DNA of 64,000 bases from Neurospora tetraspora (GCF_033439725.1 NW_026944384.1:1860001-1924000); one strand, 5' to 3'; counted from the stretch's first letter, positions 1 through 12,212 are shown. The notes: generated by a model not told the origin, from the sequence alone. Translations and numbers: made by a program.

Positions 1-619
1 CGGGACCGGGTCTACGGAGGGGGACAACAACAATCGTGGGCCGTTCGACGAGTCTGAAGACGAAGATGCCGACTACATTGACGAGAACAACTGGGATACG
101 GAGGATGAGTTTGATCTTGGCTTTGGGTACACCAAGAAGCAGAAGATGGAGATGCGGAAGGCGTTTTGGAAGGGGACTGAGGAATCGAATCGGACGACGG
201 AAGAAGAGTTGAAGGCATTTAGGAGTGTGACGCAGACGATAGATGGGTCGATAGGGAGTGAGTGGGACGCGAAGATGAAGAAGCAGGCGAGAGAAGGGTT
301 TTGGAAGTCACTTGAGGAGGAGGTGCAGGAGGCGAAGAAGAAGGGGGAGGGCAAGAAGGGGGAGTCTGCTGCTGCCGCTGACGCAGCAAAGGCTGGACCG
401 AGTGCTGGGTCTGGGTCTGGGGCGGCAGACAAGGTGGAGAAGGAAGAGGAGAAGAATGGGGATGACGAGGAAGATGTGATAGGAGAGGAAGATGTGGAGA
501 GGATTGCCAAGATGATGCTCAAGCTGCAAGCGGTTAGGGACATGAGCGGCACAGTACCGGAGGAGCAGAGGAAAAAGTTGGCGTTGAAGGCTGTTGAGGA
601 GGTCATGAGGGAGTTGTAG
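1..619 (+). CDS. 3' part of an unrecognised acidic protein gene
   Basis: The frame is open from the window edge (first full codon at position 2) to a TAG at 617-619, giving the last 205 residues; the 5' end lies outside the window. It begins with an acidic stretch (DESEDEDADY, then NNWDTEDEFDLGFGYTKKQ), continues with a highly charged Lys/Glu-rich segment likely to be helical, then an Ala/Gly/Ser-rich low-complexity linker, another acidic run (EEEKNGDDEEDV), and a C-terminal amphipathic helix ending in EEVMREL. Codon use is GC-rich like the neighbouring genes. The two WD/FWK-containing helices repeat a similar pattern (KAFWKG and EGFWKS about 55 residues apart). I do not recognise a family. 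The alternating charge suggests a soluble cytosolic or nuclear protein, but that is inference only. Confidence 0.75.
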   Translation, partial: GTGSTEGDNNNRGPFDESEDEDADYIDENNWDTEDEFDLGFGYTKKQKMEMRKAFWKGTEESNRTTEEELKAFRSVTQTIDGSIGSEWDAKMKKQAREGFWKSLEEEVQEAKKKGEGKKGESAAAADAAKAGPSAGSGSGAADKVEKEEEKNGDDEEDVIGEEDVERIAKMMLKLQAVRDMSGTVPEEQRKKLALKAVEEVMREL

Positions 620-1573
620 CGTCTATGGAATCGAAGTATGCTAGAAACAGACGCAGTTGGTATCTTCAGTCACAGAATTCATCAACTTATCGATTGCATC
701 CATCAGTTTCTCGTTCTACTCCCATCCATCCTAAGAAACAGTCGCCTGACCCGACTACACTTTCATCCACCCGCCAGCCCATCAGCACAACCCCTGGATG
801 TGAGGTAAGGTTGTAAAAAAAACCAAAATGCCGGTTCAAGCTGAAGGGACAGTTAGAAAATTTAATTTCACATGCCGCCCATGTCAGTCGATCCTTCCTT
901 GGGCGCCTGGAAAGTTGGCACTTGCCTGACAAGACAAGATGAATACCGCGAAATGTAAGTCGTCCCTGCCCATGTCAATCCAGCGAAGAGGCATTGGATT
1001 GAAAGTTGCCAAGCCCATCTAGATGTGGGTGCTTTTCATTATATCGCGAGGTTCCTTCCTTTGTGATTGAGCTTTTCGTTTGATGTCTGGCACAAAGCCT
1101 TGTTCTTATTTGTTTTCCCGTTTGGCAGCACCCTGATGTCTCAAAACCAACCAACCCTACGTAAAGTGGCGATAGATACGTCAGTCATGCGGAAGGAAAA
1201 CTGACTGAGATATCCATCATTTCTTATAAACAACAAAAATTATTCGCAGGATTGCCCATAAACCAGACATATGAGTGATGGTATCGCTTCCTGTATCTTC
1301 CGGAAGACATACAGAACAATCAAGATGTTCTCCATGCGTGTCTGAGAGTCTTCTCTTCATTTTGTCTTGGATATTATCAGTCCCACCTCAAATGTTAAGA
1401 AGCGACAGATATAAGAGCTCCCAAATATCCGCCAACTCTGCCTCTTCCCCACAACCCAAGGCCAGCTCTCAACTCACCACTCTGCAGACTCCCATCATTC
1501 AAGAACCCAGACCAACAGCCAAACGCGCCCAACCAACACAACACAATTTACCAATCACACCACCATCTAAGAG

Positions 1574-2377
1574 ATGAAGCAGACAGCGAGACGTACTTTC
1601 CCTCCCATCAACATGAACGCACCCGCCCCGCGCGGAAGCAGCTACAGCGACTCTTACTCCCATGAGTCCTGTCCCACGTCCTCTTGCGACTCTTGCTTCG
1701 GTTACACTTACGACAATGGCTACGACTCTAACACTGAGGAGTTGGACGATGAGGACGATGAAGACGATGAGGACGATGAGGATGAGGAGGGACTCGATGG
1801 TTGGGATCAATCCTCCTCCTTGGCCTCTGCATCCGCCTCCGTCTGTCAGTCCCAGGTTACTGACCCGTTTTCCATGTCTTCCATGTCTTCTCTCTTCGGT
1901 CCTTCTTCTTCTTCTTCTTCTCAGCAACCTCAGTGTTCCTTCGGCGCTCCTCCTGCTCCTCCTCCCGTACTCCTAAGCTCCAGGGAAAAGGGACGTGCTC
2001 AGCGGCAGTGTTCCTGCCAGAAAACTTCCAAGGGCTATTGCAACATCTTCCCTTCCGGTCCTCCCGGCGGCAACGACGGGCAGAAGCAGAACCGAAACAC
2101 CGCCACCGAAACCCAGCTCTCCATCTTCAGCAACAGCAACGGACCGAACGGCCATGACCAGACCCAGACCCAGAATCAGACTGACAGTCAAGCCCTGGGA
2201 CATTTGTTGGGCGGTGGTCTTAGTGGTGCCAACGTAAAGGGCAAGAATGCCGGCAACGGCATGATCAAGAACTTGAATGTGTATAACCCCAATATTACTA
2301 TTCAAGTGACGCCGGAGAACTTTAATAAGTTCAATAAGTTCTTTGTTCAGAAGTCTGGCAACGGGAACGGGAATTAG
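1574..2377 (+). CDS. Hypothetical acidic, Ser/Gln/Asn-rich protein (267 aa)
   Basis: Single-exon frame with ATG at 1574 preceded by a C/A-rich leader (CACCATCTAAGAG) typical of filamentous fungal 5' UTRs. Visible parts: a Ser/Tyr/Cys-rich N-terminus (residues 20-55), a pure Asp/Glu block around residues 56-75, a Ser-rich stretch, a Cys pair near residue 148 (QCSCQKTSKGYC), a Gln/Asn-rich middle, and an uncharged C-terminal segment (NLNVYNPNITIQVTPENF) that looks like one ordered beta-rich element. No signal peptide or membrane segment. I recognise no family. The start is the first ATG in frame and the composition matches coding DNA; expression is not shown. It could be a lineage-specific protein. 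Confidence 0.6.
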   Translation: MKQTARRTFPPINMNAPAPRGSSYSDSYSHESCPTSSCDSCFGYTYDNGYDSNTEELDDEDDEDDEDDEDEEGLDGWDQSSSLASASASVCQSQVTDPFSMSSMSSLFGPSSSSSSQQPQCSFGAPPAPPPVLLSSREKGRAQRQCSCQKTSKGYCNIFPSGPPGGNDGQKQNRNTATETQLSIFSNSNGPNGHDQTQTQNQTDSQALGHLLGGGLSGANVKGKNAGNGMIKNLNVYNPNITIQVTPENFNKFNKFFVQKSGNGNGN

Positions 2378-4070
2378 GGGGCACACGCGTAGTTGTGTGA
2401 AGACTGAGAGACGTCAGCTTGCTTGATCTTGATCTTGATCATGGATGAGGGTTTATCGGGTGGAGGTGGATGGTGTTTGGATTTGAAAGGGGTTTTGGAT
2501 AGTGATCATGGTCGTGGGGATTGGAGTTGAAGCGGAAGGGAGAGGGTTTTGTTTGGATACATGGTGATAGCTGCAATGAAATCCTTGGTTCAGCTCAAAA
2601 TAACAGTCTGCCTTCTGTGATGTTTGTTAGAGGTTGGTAGTACATGATGATTTGCGTGAGGAAGATGATGAGTGAGGCCGAAGGCATGTGATACAGTTGT
2701 CTTGAAGGACTTCGTCATCCTCCCTCGTCAGAGAGACGGTGAGACCTGGATAAGAAAAGGCAACCACGAGGTATCACAACAGGTCTTGGGAAGAAAACCT
2801 CAGTCAATATCATGAGCTGAGACCCCAACCGAGCACCCATGCCGGCCATGAAAGCTGAGTGAGGGGTAACGAGATGTTCTGATGCATGAGGAGGCTGGGA
2901 TCAGGAAATGGCTATAAGAGAATGTGATAAGCCCTCTAGTGAAGGTATCCCGAGAGATATAATGAAGCTGAAGTTCTTGGTAATGGCGGGGAAATGTCTT
3001 CATTGCCTGGGAGCCCGGGTGCTCGGTCATCTTTCGCTGCGAGGACGTTACAACGGCGCAAACGCGTTGCTTGCACCGCACCTCTTCCTCGACCACGGTT
3101 GGTTGCATCTTTTCGGACATCCTGGGTTGGCAGGAATCGTGGTAGCTAGCAGGCTAGCAGGCTAGCAAGGATCGTGACAAGCCGGCCTTGTTCAACCTCG
3201 TCAAGGTAAAATCCCGTCAATACACGTGATGGGCGTTGTGTAGACAGCAGGACAGACAAGCTCCTTTCCTATCTTCCGAGTCCCGAAGACACACACAAAC
3301 ACACACGAACACACAAGCACACAAACGAGCTTGTCCTCCATTTTTGGTGTTGCGGAGTATGGTGGTTTTTCTCTCATCTCCGGGCTCCCCCTCTTCTCGG
3401 TCAGAAAGATAGGTCGGACAGACCATGGCGAACATGGATACTATGGAGTAGCATGGCCCGTTGAGGCGGCCAGCCGGACCGAGCAAGGTGAGAAAACTGT
3501 CGTCCTATCGACGATGCTAGATGGCTTGGTGCAGCGTGCTTGTGTGCTGCGAGCGTGCGTGCATTGCATGAAAGACTGCAGGACGCAATACGGAGCAAGG
3601 AAGTAAGGTACACAGGAAGAACACATGGAGGGACCTACATTAGTTCATTGATGGCCGCAAATGCGCGCTTCATTCGTGATGACGAGACCATTCGAGGTTC
3701 GGAGGGATATATACCTGACCCCATCTCCCTCTTCGACCCTTTTCTGATTCTTTCTGTTCACGATGCCAGTTCGTTGTGGTTCTTTTGGACACATTGCATT
3801 GACGATATCGACATGTGAGATTCAATGAGATGGCTGCTCTTTCCAATTGATGGCTGATGAGGCAAGAAGTGAGGTTGATTGGTGATAGCGGCTGCCGTCT
3901 GGGTGTGATGGGAGCCGATGGCCATCGCGCGAAAACGACGCACAACAAGCGACCATTGGCCAATTGTGGCAGGGATTTAGACGCCCATCTCATCCGCTAA
4001 ACCCAGATTGGTCAAGTCCTGTAAGTGATCACTCGAACGCGAGTCCCCACAGCGGACAGGAACACCGACC
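2378..4070. other. Intergenic region without a supported gene
   Basis: Between the 267-aa gene and the retroelement. It has a short GATCTT-type repeat near 2418-2440, a small CTAGCAGG tandem at about 3143-3167 and a CA-rich microsatellite at 3288-3327. Short open frames on both strands have no recognisable domains and no consistent intron signals. Confidence 0.6.
3288..3327. repeat. CA-rich microsatellite
   Basis: Imperfect (CA)n run interrupted by single AA and CG steps. Simple sequence in non-coding DNA. Confidence 0.8.
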
Positions 4071-4075
4071 CACAC
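4071..4075. repeat. Left target-site duplication CACAC
   Basis: CACAC immediately precedes the left LTR and recurs directly after the right LTR (12403-12407). A 5-bp duplication is the usual product of Ty3/gypsy-type integrase. Both copies are identical, so the element is still at its insertion site. Confidence 0.85.
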
Positions 4076-4252
4076 TGTTAATACCAGAGGCATAAGCAAG
4101 GCGGAGCAAAAGCAAGAAGTGAGTGCAGATGTGTGATGTATTCTATAGAATCTAAGGTACTATATAAAGTGCATGATGCATTGGCTATATATATAGAGCA
4201 TAGAGTACAGGGTGCGCCTACTTTATATGTATATGTTTAGTAAGCGTTAATA
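4076..4252 (-). repeat. Left LTR (3' LTR of the element)
   Basis: 177 bp, begins TGTTA and ends TTAATA, where the right copy ends CTAACA. It aligns without gaps to 12226-12402, with roughly thirty differences, nearly all C/T or G/A transitions as expected from RIP. Confidence 0.9.
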
Positions 4253-4255
4253 ATG

Positions 4256-4261
4256 CCCCCT
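4256..4261 (-). other. Candidate polypurine tract
   Basis: On the minus (coding) strand AGGGGG lies three bases before the 3' LTR, the place where plus-strand DNA priming occurs in LTR elements. It is short, so the call rests mainly on position. Confidence 0.4.
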
Positions 4262-4309
4262 AAAAAGGAAAAAATATGACGTCTTCGTTGTAGTAGAGTT
4301 TGAAATTCG

Positions 4310-4310
<1 letters not shown>

Positions 4311-4338
<28 letters not shown>
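4311..4338. repeat. Poly(A) tract inside the retroelement
   Basis: An uninterrupted A run of about 28 bases just inside the left LTR. Possibly a slippage expansion; no function is assigned. Confidence 0.85.
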
Positions 4339-4340
<2 letters not shown>

Positions 4341-4459
4341 AAATCTAACTAAATATATTCTATAAGTCCGCCTTGCGCTATAAATCCGTCTTGTATATTA
4401 TTACTCCTAATATATTATAATTATATATATTATTTCCTATAATACAAAACTATTTTACT

Positions 4460-4640
4460 ATAGCCTTTCCTTATAACGCTTTATAGCGTCTATGCTAATA
4501 TTTTTAAGTTTCTTCTATTTATAATATTTAATTCCTAATCTTTTATATACTATTAAATATTTCTTCCTCCGTTCATCGTATCCTACTATACTATAGGGAT
4601 AATTAGATAAGTGGATAGGGCTAGGATGCAGCAACTATCT
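4460..4640 (-). pseudogene. Chromodomain-like integrase tail (remnant)
   Basis: Directly downstream of the GPY/F segment on the minus strand, a frame reads about 60 residues with the pattern GYDERR..KYLIV, then a basic stretch with one stop at a probable former Trp codon, then AIKRYKERL. Position and pattern (Tyr-Leu-Val strand, aromatic position, C-terminal helix) resemble the chromodomains that end many fungal chromovirus integrases and steer integration to H3K9-methylated chromatin. The sequence is too degraded for a firm family call. Confidence 0.4.
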
Positions 4641-4649
4641 ATTGAAAAT

Positions 4650-5480
4650 ATCTATTGGCGGGGTTAATTCTAAATAATTGATATTAATAACGGAATGAAT
4701 TTTTTAATCTCTTGGTAAATTTAGGCGATATGCTAATCGACTAATTCTCTCAATAATTTTAAAGGGTCCTACGAATTATTATCCTAGCTTCTTACTTAAT
4801 ATAATTATTTTTGGTATAATATACCGTTAATAAAGCCTAAATATAATTTTATCGTTAACCTCGAAGAATTCAAGAAGGCAGCCTCGATCGAAATATTTTT
4901 TTATTAATATAGCCGAAATTGTAATTATATTGTTAATTACAATTCTAGCGATAGGTAGAAGTAAGCTTTGAAATTAACGATTATTTTTATAATTAGCTTA
5001 TCCTAATATAATATCAGCTATATTATTAAATATAAATCCTATAATCGCTTCATTAAGCGTTAATCCTATAGCGGTAGCCTTCGTATTATTAATTCTAAAT
5101 ATTAAGGTAGGAATTATTATTAACTATAAATTCGGGTTCTTAAAAACGTTAATATAATATTTAAATATTAATTTAATAACGAATTTTATACGCTTACTCT
5201 ATTTATTTATTTAGGAGTATTCCTAAATATTTAAATAAAGTTTTCTAGAAGGCCGATAGGAATTTCAAATTTTTATTACTAATAATAATTTTAAATAATC
5301 CCTAATTAATAATAAATAGAATATTAAAGAAAGTAATTATTTAATCTTTTACAATTTATATTAATTTGCCCGGTATTGTATTTATTATTTTAGTATATTT
5401 ACAAATCGTTAATATAATTGCGTTGAAACCGTTTAGCGTTAATATTAGTAAACCCAAAATAAAATCGATTATTATAGTAT
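4650..5480 (-). pseudogene. Integrase core and GPY/F domain (remnant)
   Basis: The minus strand from about 5480 shows the rve integrase fold: IIDFILGL, GFNAI, TICKYTK, then KNLKFLSAF and LGI, with several stops where Trp codons are expected. The first catalytic Asp codon survives at 5464-5466. The second reads AAT (5275-5277, Asn) where the family has Asp, a G-to-A change typical of RIP. Further on, GPFKIIERIS and LAYRLNLP followed by IHSVI (about 4770-4660) match the GPY/F module of Ty3/gypsy integrases. Confidence 0.85.
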
Positions 5481-6199
5481 AGAAAAGGTAGGGAAGTCCT
5501 AAAATAGGCTATAAATTACTATATACTTTATATTATTTAGTTTCAAAAATACGATACTTTAAACAATTAACGAAGTACCGGCGAAATAGTTTTAATCTAT
5601 TAATAATAAAGTAAAAGAGTAGGAATTCGCTTAATTTAATGTATCCATAATAATTATTAAAATAAATCGAATTGAAAATAAATTTAATATAAGATTATAA
5701 GATATAAAGCTAGTTAAGATTCCCGTTTATAATTTTTTAAAGAAGTTCATTCCTAAATTAAAATGGAAATCAGGCTTAATTCTAACGTTTTAATAATAGG
5801 TTATTGAGGATTTCCTTCCGGATTTTATTAAATTTAGGGTTAGAGGCGTAGTTATCGATAATTTGTCAATGGAAATTAAGGGATATTTAAATTAGTATAT
5901 AGCCTTTTATAAATAATTAACTGAATTGAAGGTCGTTAAACTCTTTAATAAATATTAATTATATTACTAATAAAGTATTAAAGTAAATTTACTAATTTTC
6001 TTAATTTTCGTCGGGTCCGGGTTTAATGGTATAATTATAAACTTGCCAATATTCTTCGTAATTATTAAAGAATATATTTAATTCGCCTAGGGTTTCCAAA
6101 TTATTGTTAGGATTTAAATCGGTTAAAAAGCGGGATAGTGCGTCCGGTACTATATAATATTTACCTAATTACAGATAATTTAGAATTCGTATTAGCTAA

Positions 6200-6660
6200 T
6201 ATATTCCAAGGCTTTAACGAATTTCTTATTATTTATGTCAATTATTATAGTATTAATTATATCTACTTAACGCTAAAAGCTAAAAATAATTTAATAAACA
6301 GTAAATACTATAGGGATCTTCTTGATTACTGACAATTATTAGCGAATCTTTTTTATTATTTAAACGTAGCCTAAAATCTCTATTTCAGTTAGTTAATACC
6401 TATATTTAACATTAGGAAGAATCTAACTTAGGAAGGTAATAAATTAAATTAACGTACGTAATAAATAGGCGATAATTATTATTCTATTTAAAATTAAAAT
6501 TTCAAGAATAACCTCTTTATTAATATAATAAATTTAGACGCCGTTCCCGTATTTAGAAACGTTAAAATCGAAGAATAATTATCGGTTAATAGAGAAGAAA
6601 ACTAATATTATTTCTTTTAAAAGTTCGTCTTTTACTATATCGAAAGCGGCCTTTTCAATA
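6200..6660 (-). pseudogene. RNase H domain (remnant)
   Basis: The minus strand reads AAFDIVKDELLKE (the connection helix after RT), then LFFDFNVSKYGNGV, equivalent to the LFxDxDASxxGxGA start of retrotransposon RNase H. The Asp of the DAS triplet now reads Asn (codon at 6561-6563) and stops interrupt the frame, in line with RIP damage. Confidence 0.8.
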
Positions 6661-6889
6661 ATTAACGGCCGGAATAATTAAATTTTCTTAACCCAAATTT
6701 TCCGAATATATTTCGAACGTTTCTTTTTATTGTCGTTCTCTTTAATTATTTGTATTTTACATTCCTAAAGGGGTAAAATCAAAATTGAAAATTAAAGAAT
6801 ATTATTACGGAAATAGCCTATAAATTCTAAAAAGTATTTAAAATCCCTAAGGCTTAATGGAAACTATAAGTATTTAATAGTATTAAAAC

Positions 6890-7320
6890 GCTCAGGGGTT
6901 ATAAATGAACTAAAGGAATTAATCATCCTTCCTAGGATTATAATATTCGGGAATCTAATAAAAGATTTAAACGGCCTAATACTAATATTTATGATTCGGA
7001 ATACTTCAAATAATCGATATAAATGTTGAATATATTTGTTCAAAATTGAGGAGGCTACTATAATATCGTCGTAATAATTTCGGGCGGCTAGGATATCCTA
7101 TAGGATAGAATCTATTTAATATTAAACGAATACGTTATTACCTTTATAGCCTATGATTAAGTATTTAAATATATATTAACTTTCTAAGGTTATAATAATA
7201 AATACCTAATTTAAATTAAGGTAGATTTGTTATTAATAATAGAAGCTAATAGCATCGAAGGATAAAATAAACTCTTTATCTCTAATCGAACCGAATATAT
7301 CGTTTTAGGAGGTTATAAAG
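6890..7320 (-). pseudogene. Reverse transcriptase domain (remnant)
   Basis: The minus strand holds the RT catalytic core. A first Asp lies in DAISFYY (Asp codon 7254-7256). It is followed by VFIIITLES and YLIIGYKG, then the YYDDIIVAS box (YYDD at 7065-7076), the helix QHLYRLFEVF, and FPNIIILG. Order and spacing match Ty3/gypsy RT. Five or more stop codons fall between the first Asp and the YYDD box, many where Gln or Trp is expected, which is what RIP produces. Confidence 0.88.
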
Positions 7321-10300
7321 TAAGAATTTAATAAGATAATTTAATCAAGGTTACGAATATTAATTACTATTCGGCCTTTATAAATACTATTAAGTATATT
7401 TTACTGAATAATAAAGATAAAGAACGAAAACGGTATATAATTTTTAATTTTATAGATCTTACCTTATTTAGAAAATTTCTTTAAAATTTCGCAGATTATT
7501 TCTCTTTCGTAGGAATTAATTAGGTAAATCTTATATTTCTTTAGAATCTAACTTTCCCAACCAAGCTTTAAAAAAACTCGAAGCTATTAATCTTTAAATA
7601 GAAAAACGAAGCCCCTATCTTAAAAAATATTTACAAATTCGTTAAATAAATCGAAAATTCATTAATAAGCTCTTCAATTATCTCTATCCTTATAAATTCT
7701 AATTTTAATACAATAAGTAATTGTTTCCTAATTAACGAATTTAAAATTGTTTATAAAATACTTTTCTTAATAAAGTTAATTAGCGGCTAAATAAGTAGCG
7801 TCGACGTCCAAACTGTTAGTAGGGATTTAAATTAAAGTATATATATCGTTCATTAAATATAGCCTTCCAATAATCTAGTTAACGCCTACAATTATAAGTT
7901 TATTGCTTAAATTTATTATTAGAGCGTAGGATATAGTTAAATTTACTAGTATTATAAAAGAAATAACCCTATTCTAAAGAAAAAGTTTAAAGAAAAGGTC
8001 CTAACTATTAAATAGGATTCTATACTAGATAAGAATTTCAATTATCGACTTCGGTTAAATTACAATATATTAAGTAATAATAATACGAACATTATATTTT
8101 CTACCCCTAATTTCCGTTGAAATAAGAATAATTATATTACTATAAAATCCAATTATTATTAATAATTTAGCCAAATCTAATACGAATTTCTCCGGGGCTA
8201 AAATATTCATTCTAAACAATAAATAGGCTTCTAATCCTTAGACCAAAGTAATTTCGAAACGGAAAAAAACTACTATAAACTAATTTAAATAATTAACTCC
8301 TTTAAAAAGTATATTTAGGATTACGTATTCGTCCGATATATATTAATTATTACCTATATTTCAAATGAGTAACGCCGTTAAGCTTCGACGAATATATACT
8401 TTAGTATAATATTTTTAGATTTAGGACTTATTGGTTAAAGATGTAATATATTTAAAGTCAAAATAAATATCCTCTTCGTATTAGGTAGCTAAATTAATTA
8501 TAATATAAGCCTTAAAGTAAATAAATGCCCGGAATTATTATTTAATACCTAAATTTAATTTAGGGTCGATTTTAAAATATATTATTTTTAAAAGTTATTA
8601 GAAAAGTAAAGGGGGGTTAGGTATCGATAACTACGTTAATAATAATCTAGTTATAATAGGTTTAATTTCGTCTTTAATTATAAATTGGTAATAAACCGTC
8701 TTGGGGGTCGGTTTAAATATTCTTAAATCAGGGTTAATTAAATCGGAAATCTTTAGTTAATTAAATAAAGCTTTTACTATAGGAATTTCTTTAATTATAA
8801 TAATAAAACCCTATTTATTGTTTAATTCCAGAAGGTTAATTTTAAGAATAAATAAATTACTAAAAATTATATTTAAATTAATTAATTTAAGCGAAATAGA
8901 TTTAAGCGAAGCGGATTCAAAAATAAGAGCATTACGTACGATAGCGTTTTAAATATAAGAATTGGGAATAATAAAATCGATAGTAAGAGAATTAAAAATA
9001 ATTATATTAATAACAAAGAAATTAGGAATAAAATAATAAATAAAATCAAAAATAATAGAATTAATATTGAAAGAATTAAAAGTAGTAAAATCAATAATAG
9101 AATTAGAAATTTCGGTCTCCGGTATAAATAAATTAGGTGCAATTACGTTAATAACGTCGGAATTAAGAGTTAGGAGTATAATAAAAAAGGAAAGAATAGG
9201 AAGTTCGGCTATAGTAATTAATATAGTTTATCTTCTAAAATGTTTCTCGATTCGATAATCTTTCTCCAAATATTTCCAAAGTTTATTAAAAATAGGGAAA
9301 GACCGCTCGTAATAGTAATAAACATACTTATAAACCTTAAATACTTAAACGCTTATCTAGATAATTTTATCGGGTTAATCCTAATCCTAGGAATCGTTAT
9401 TAAATTAATCCTAATCGCGGCCGAAAACTTATTCGAAAATTATTTAATTAATATTATTAGGATTATTATTATTATAAACGTAATTGTTATCCTAAGGTTC
9501 AATATATTTGTTATCTTATACTTTGGTAAAACAAGTTCTCTATTATTATAGTCTATTATTAAAGCTATTATTAGATCTATTATTATTATAACCTCCGCCG
9601 GATTTATTATTCTAATACTAATTTTAATTTTAATATTTTAAGGATTTAAACGCTTGCTCCTAAATTTAATTAGAATTAAACTAATTTCCCCGGCTATTAT
9701 TATTATAATTATTATCATATTTACTATTTCCGTAGTTAGTACCGAAATTATTATTATTATACCTATTATTATACCCGTTCCTATTAGAAGAATTAGACCT
9801 ATTATTCTAACGGTAATTAATATTATTATTATTATATTAATTAGGGCGATTAATATACTAATTTTAATTAAATTAATAAAGAAGAGGATTAGGATGTAAA
9901 TAATAATATTTACCGAAATTAATTACAACGGCCGTTAAAATTAATCTATTATTAAAAGAAGATAATTCAGTTACCAGCGAAGGACTCCAAAATTCCCTAA
10001 CCTTAATTATTAAAATATTCTATTTTTTATCGAGGTATTTAAGAAAAGTATTAAAGGTAGTTGAATCGGAAGGTTTATTAACAATAGATTAGATATAACC
10101 GTCTATCGTTTCGAAAATAAATATAAATTGAAATAAGATAAGTAAATTTAAAGTTTTAGCGTTTTTAATAATTTATTAAACAAAAGAACGAATATTTCGG
10201 CCGGTATAAATATTAAAAAGGGTTAACTTCCTAGCGTTAAAATTATATAAAATTTTATTATTTATCCGCTTAAAACGTTCAATAAAGGTTAATAAAATAA

Positions 10301-12212
10301 GTTCGATATTTTTAATAATTAAATTAGCCTGTTCTAAATCAGTTAATTCTATAAAATACTAAATTAAGGCTAATCCTTGGAAATAGGGAATCTAAATTTC
10401 GCGGACGGTTTCAATAGAATTTATAATAGCTAAATATTTCAAACGTTTTATAAAAATATAAACATTAACGAATATTATTGTTTTATTTTATTATACTATA
10501 CTATTACTATTATTATCTTTCTCTTTTAAATTTAAATTAAAATAACCAATTTCTTTTATTTTTAAATTTAATAATAGTCCGGGACGGGGAGCGGCGGCTA
10601 GAATCTAAATTATAGTTTAAATAATTAATTAAGCGATTTCGTCCGCTATTAAGGGTATAGCTCCTAAACGAATTTATTGATATTAGGGAATTTATTAACG
10701 TTAAAGCTCAGGATTAACTTTACTGAATTCAAATTTTAGAGTAATAAAATCGTTAATTATATTAATTACGGTTAATCTGTTTAATAAATTTTCGTTATTA
10801 ATTAACTTAAAAATACTTCTTAAAGGGTTAAACTCTTTAGAAACAATCGACAAAAATAATACTAATCGTTATTAGAAAGTAAAAAACGATAGAATATTAA
10901 AATAAATAGGTTTAAAAGTAGGACAACGAATAGGAGTTAGTAAAAGGGGGTTAAACCTAGTAAAAATAAACACCCGAAGTAGTAGGGTAAAAAAACTAGA
11001 AGTTTAAGGTTCTTAAAAATATGTTCTAAGGCTAGGTCTAATATTTATATTAATAATAGTTAATTCTAAAATAGATTCGTTAAAATAAAATATAATTAAA
11101 TGAAACAAAAATTTAAAGTTTAAATTACTTAAATTAAATAAAGCAAATAAAGGACTAGCGTCTAATATATTAATAATACTAGCGTTAAACCTTCTAGAAA
11201 AATTAGTTTTAGGAGGGGGTAAGAACCTATATTAAGGAGGCAAGAATTTATATTAACGAAGTAAGTACCAAAAAAAAATCGGGTAAAAATTTGCGATACG
11301 CTAAAAACTACACCTAAATTAGAAGTAGGTAAGGGAATAAAAAATTATCTTTAGGCTCTAAAAATAGGAAGTTAACCTTAGGTTAATACTAAAAGTATAA
11401 GAAGCTATCTATATTAGTTAAAAATTAATTCGGTAAATGTAAATTCGATTTACTAAAGGTTATTCGCTAACTATCCGTCCTACTAATCTTTAGTAGTCTA
11501 ATCGGATTATTAATTGCGTTCGATAAAATTGTAGCGATTTTTCTAAATTTTAACGGTACTATTAAATGTACGACGGAAATTAATTTATTTAATAGAATAA
11601 ATACTTTTGTAATACCTAAAGTAAACGTTGGGGTTTAGGGAAATCCGTTTAATAATTTCCAAATATTCGTTTTATATAATTTAAGTAATTAAACAACCGG
11701 TTCGGTAGGATTTTTATAATTAACGAATAATTTCTTTGATTTAATCTATAAAAATTAATAGCATCAATTTATGAGATTCAAGGAAATTAATAATATCGAT
11801 TTACAGGGTTAAAATAAACGCGGACTCGAAGGTAATCGGATTTAAAGCGTTTAGAATCGGGCGCGGCTATTAACGCAGCGTTCAATATAGAATTAATTAA
11901 TTAGTACTAAAATAAACAACGCGATAATTAAGAGGATAATTCCTAAAATAGGGAACGAGGAAATCGATGAACGATTTTGAATCCTAAAGTAGGAAACGAG
12001 GAAATTAATAGTATTAATTCTAGTAATACTTAAAATAAACCATTAAAAGAATCGATAATATTAATTATAATACTTAAATTAAGTTAATTATAGCGTTGAT
12101 AGCGCTAAAGTAAATTACTAGGGACGCATTTCACGCAGGTCCGACTTAATAAAGTAAACAAACTACCAAAACTATTAAAACGATAAGGAATAATAAAGTA
12201 TATTTGATTATT

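Noticed and set aside
4311-4338. Poly(A) run as the tail of a non-LTR retroposon
   Set aside because: It lies inside a defined LTR element, next to the purine tract and LTR, and no target duplication brackets it.
9067-9899. Plus-strand open frames rich in Ile/Asn inside the retroelement
   Set aside because: They lie opposite the coding strand in RIP-mutated AT-rich DNA; low-complexity ATT/AAT codons keep the frame open by chance. No domains.
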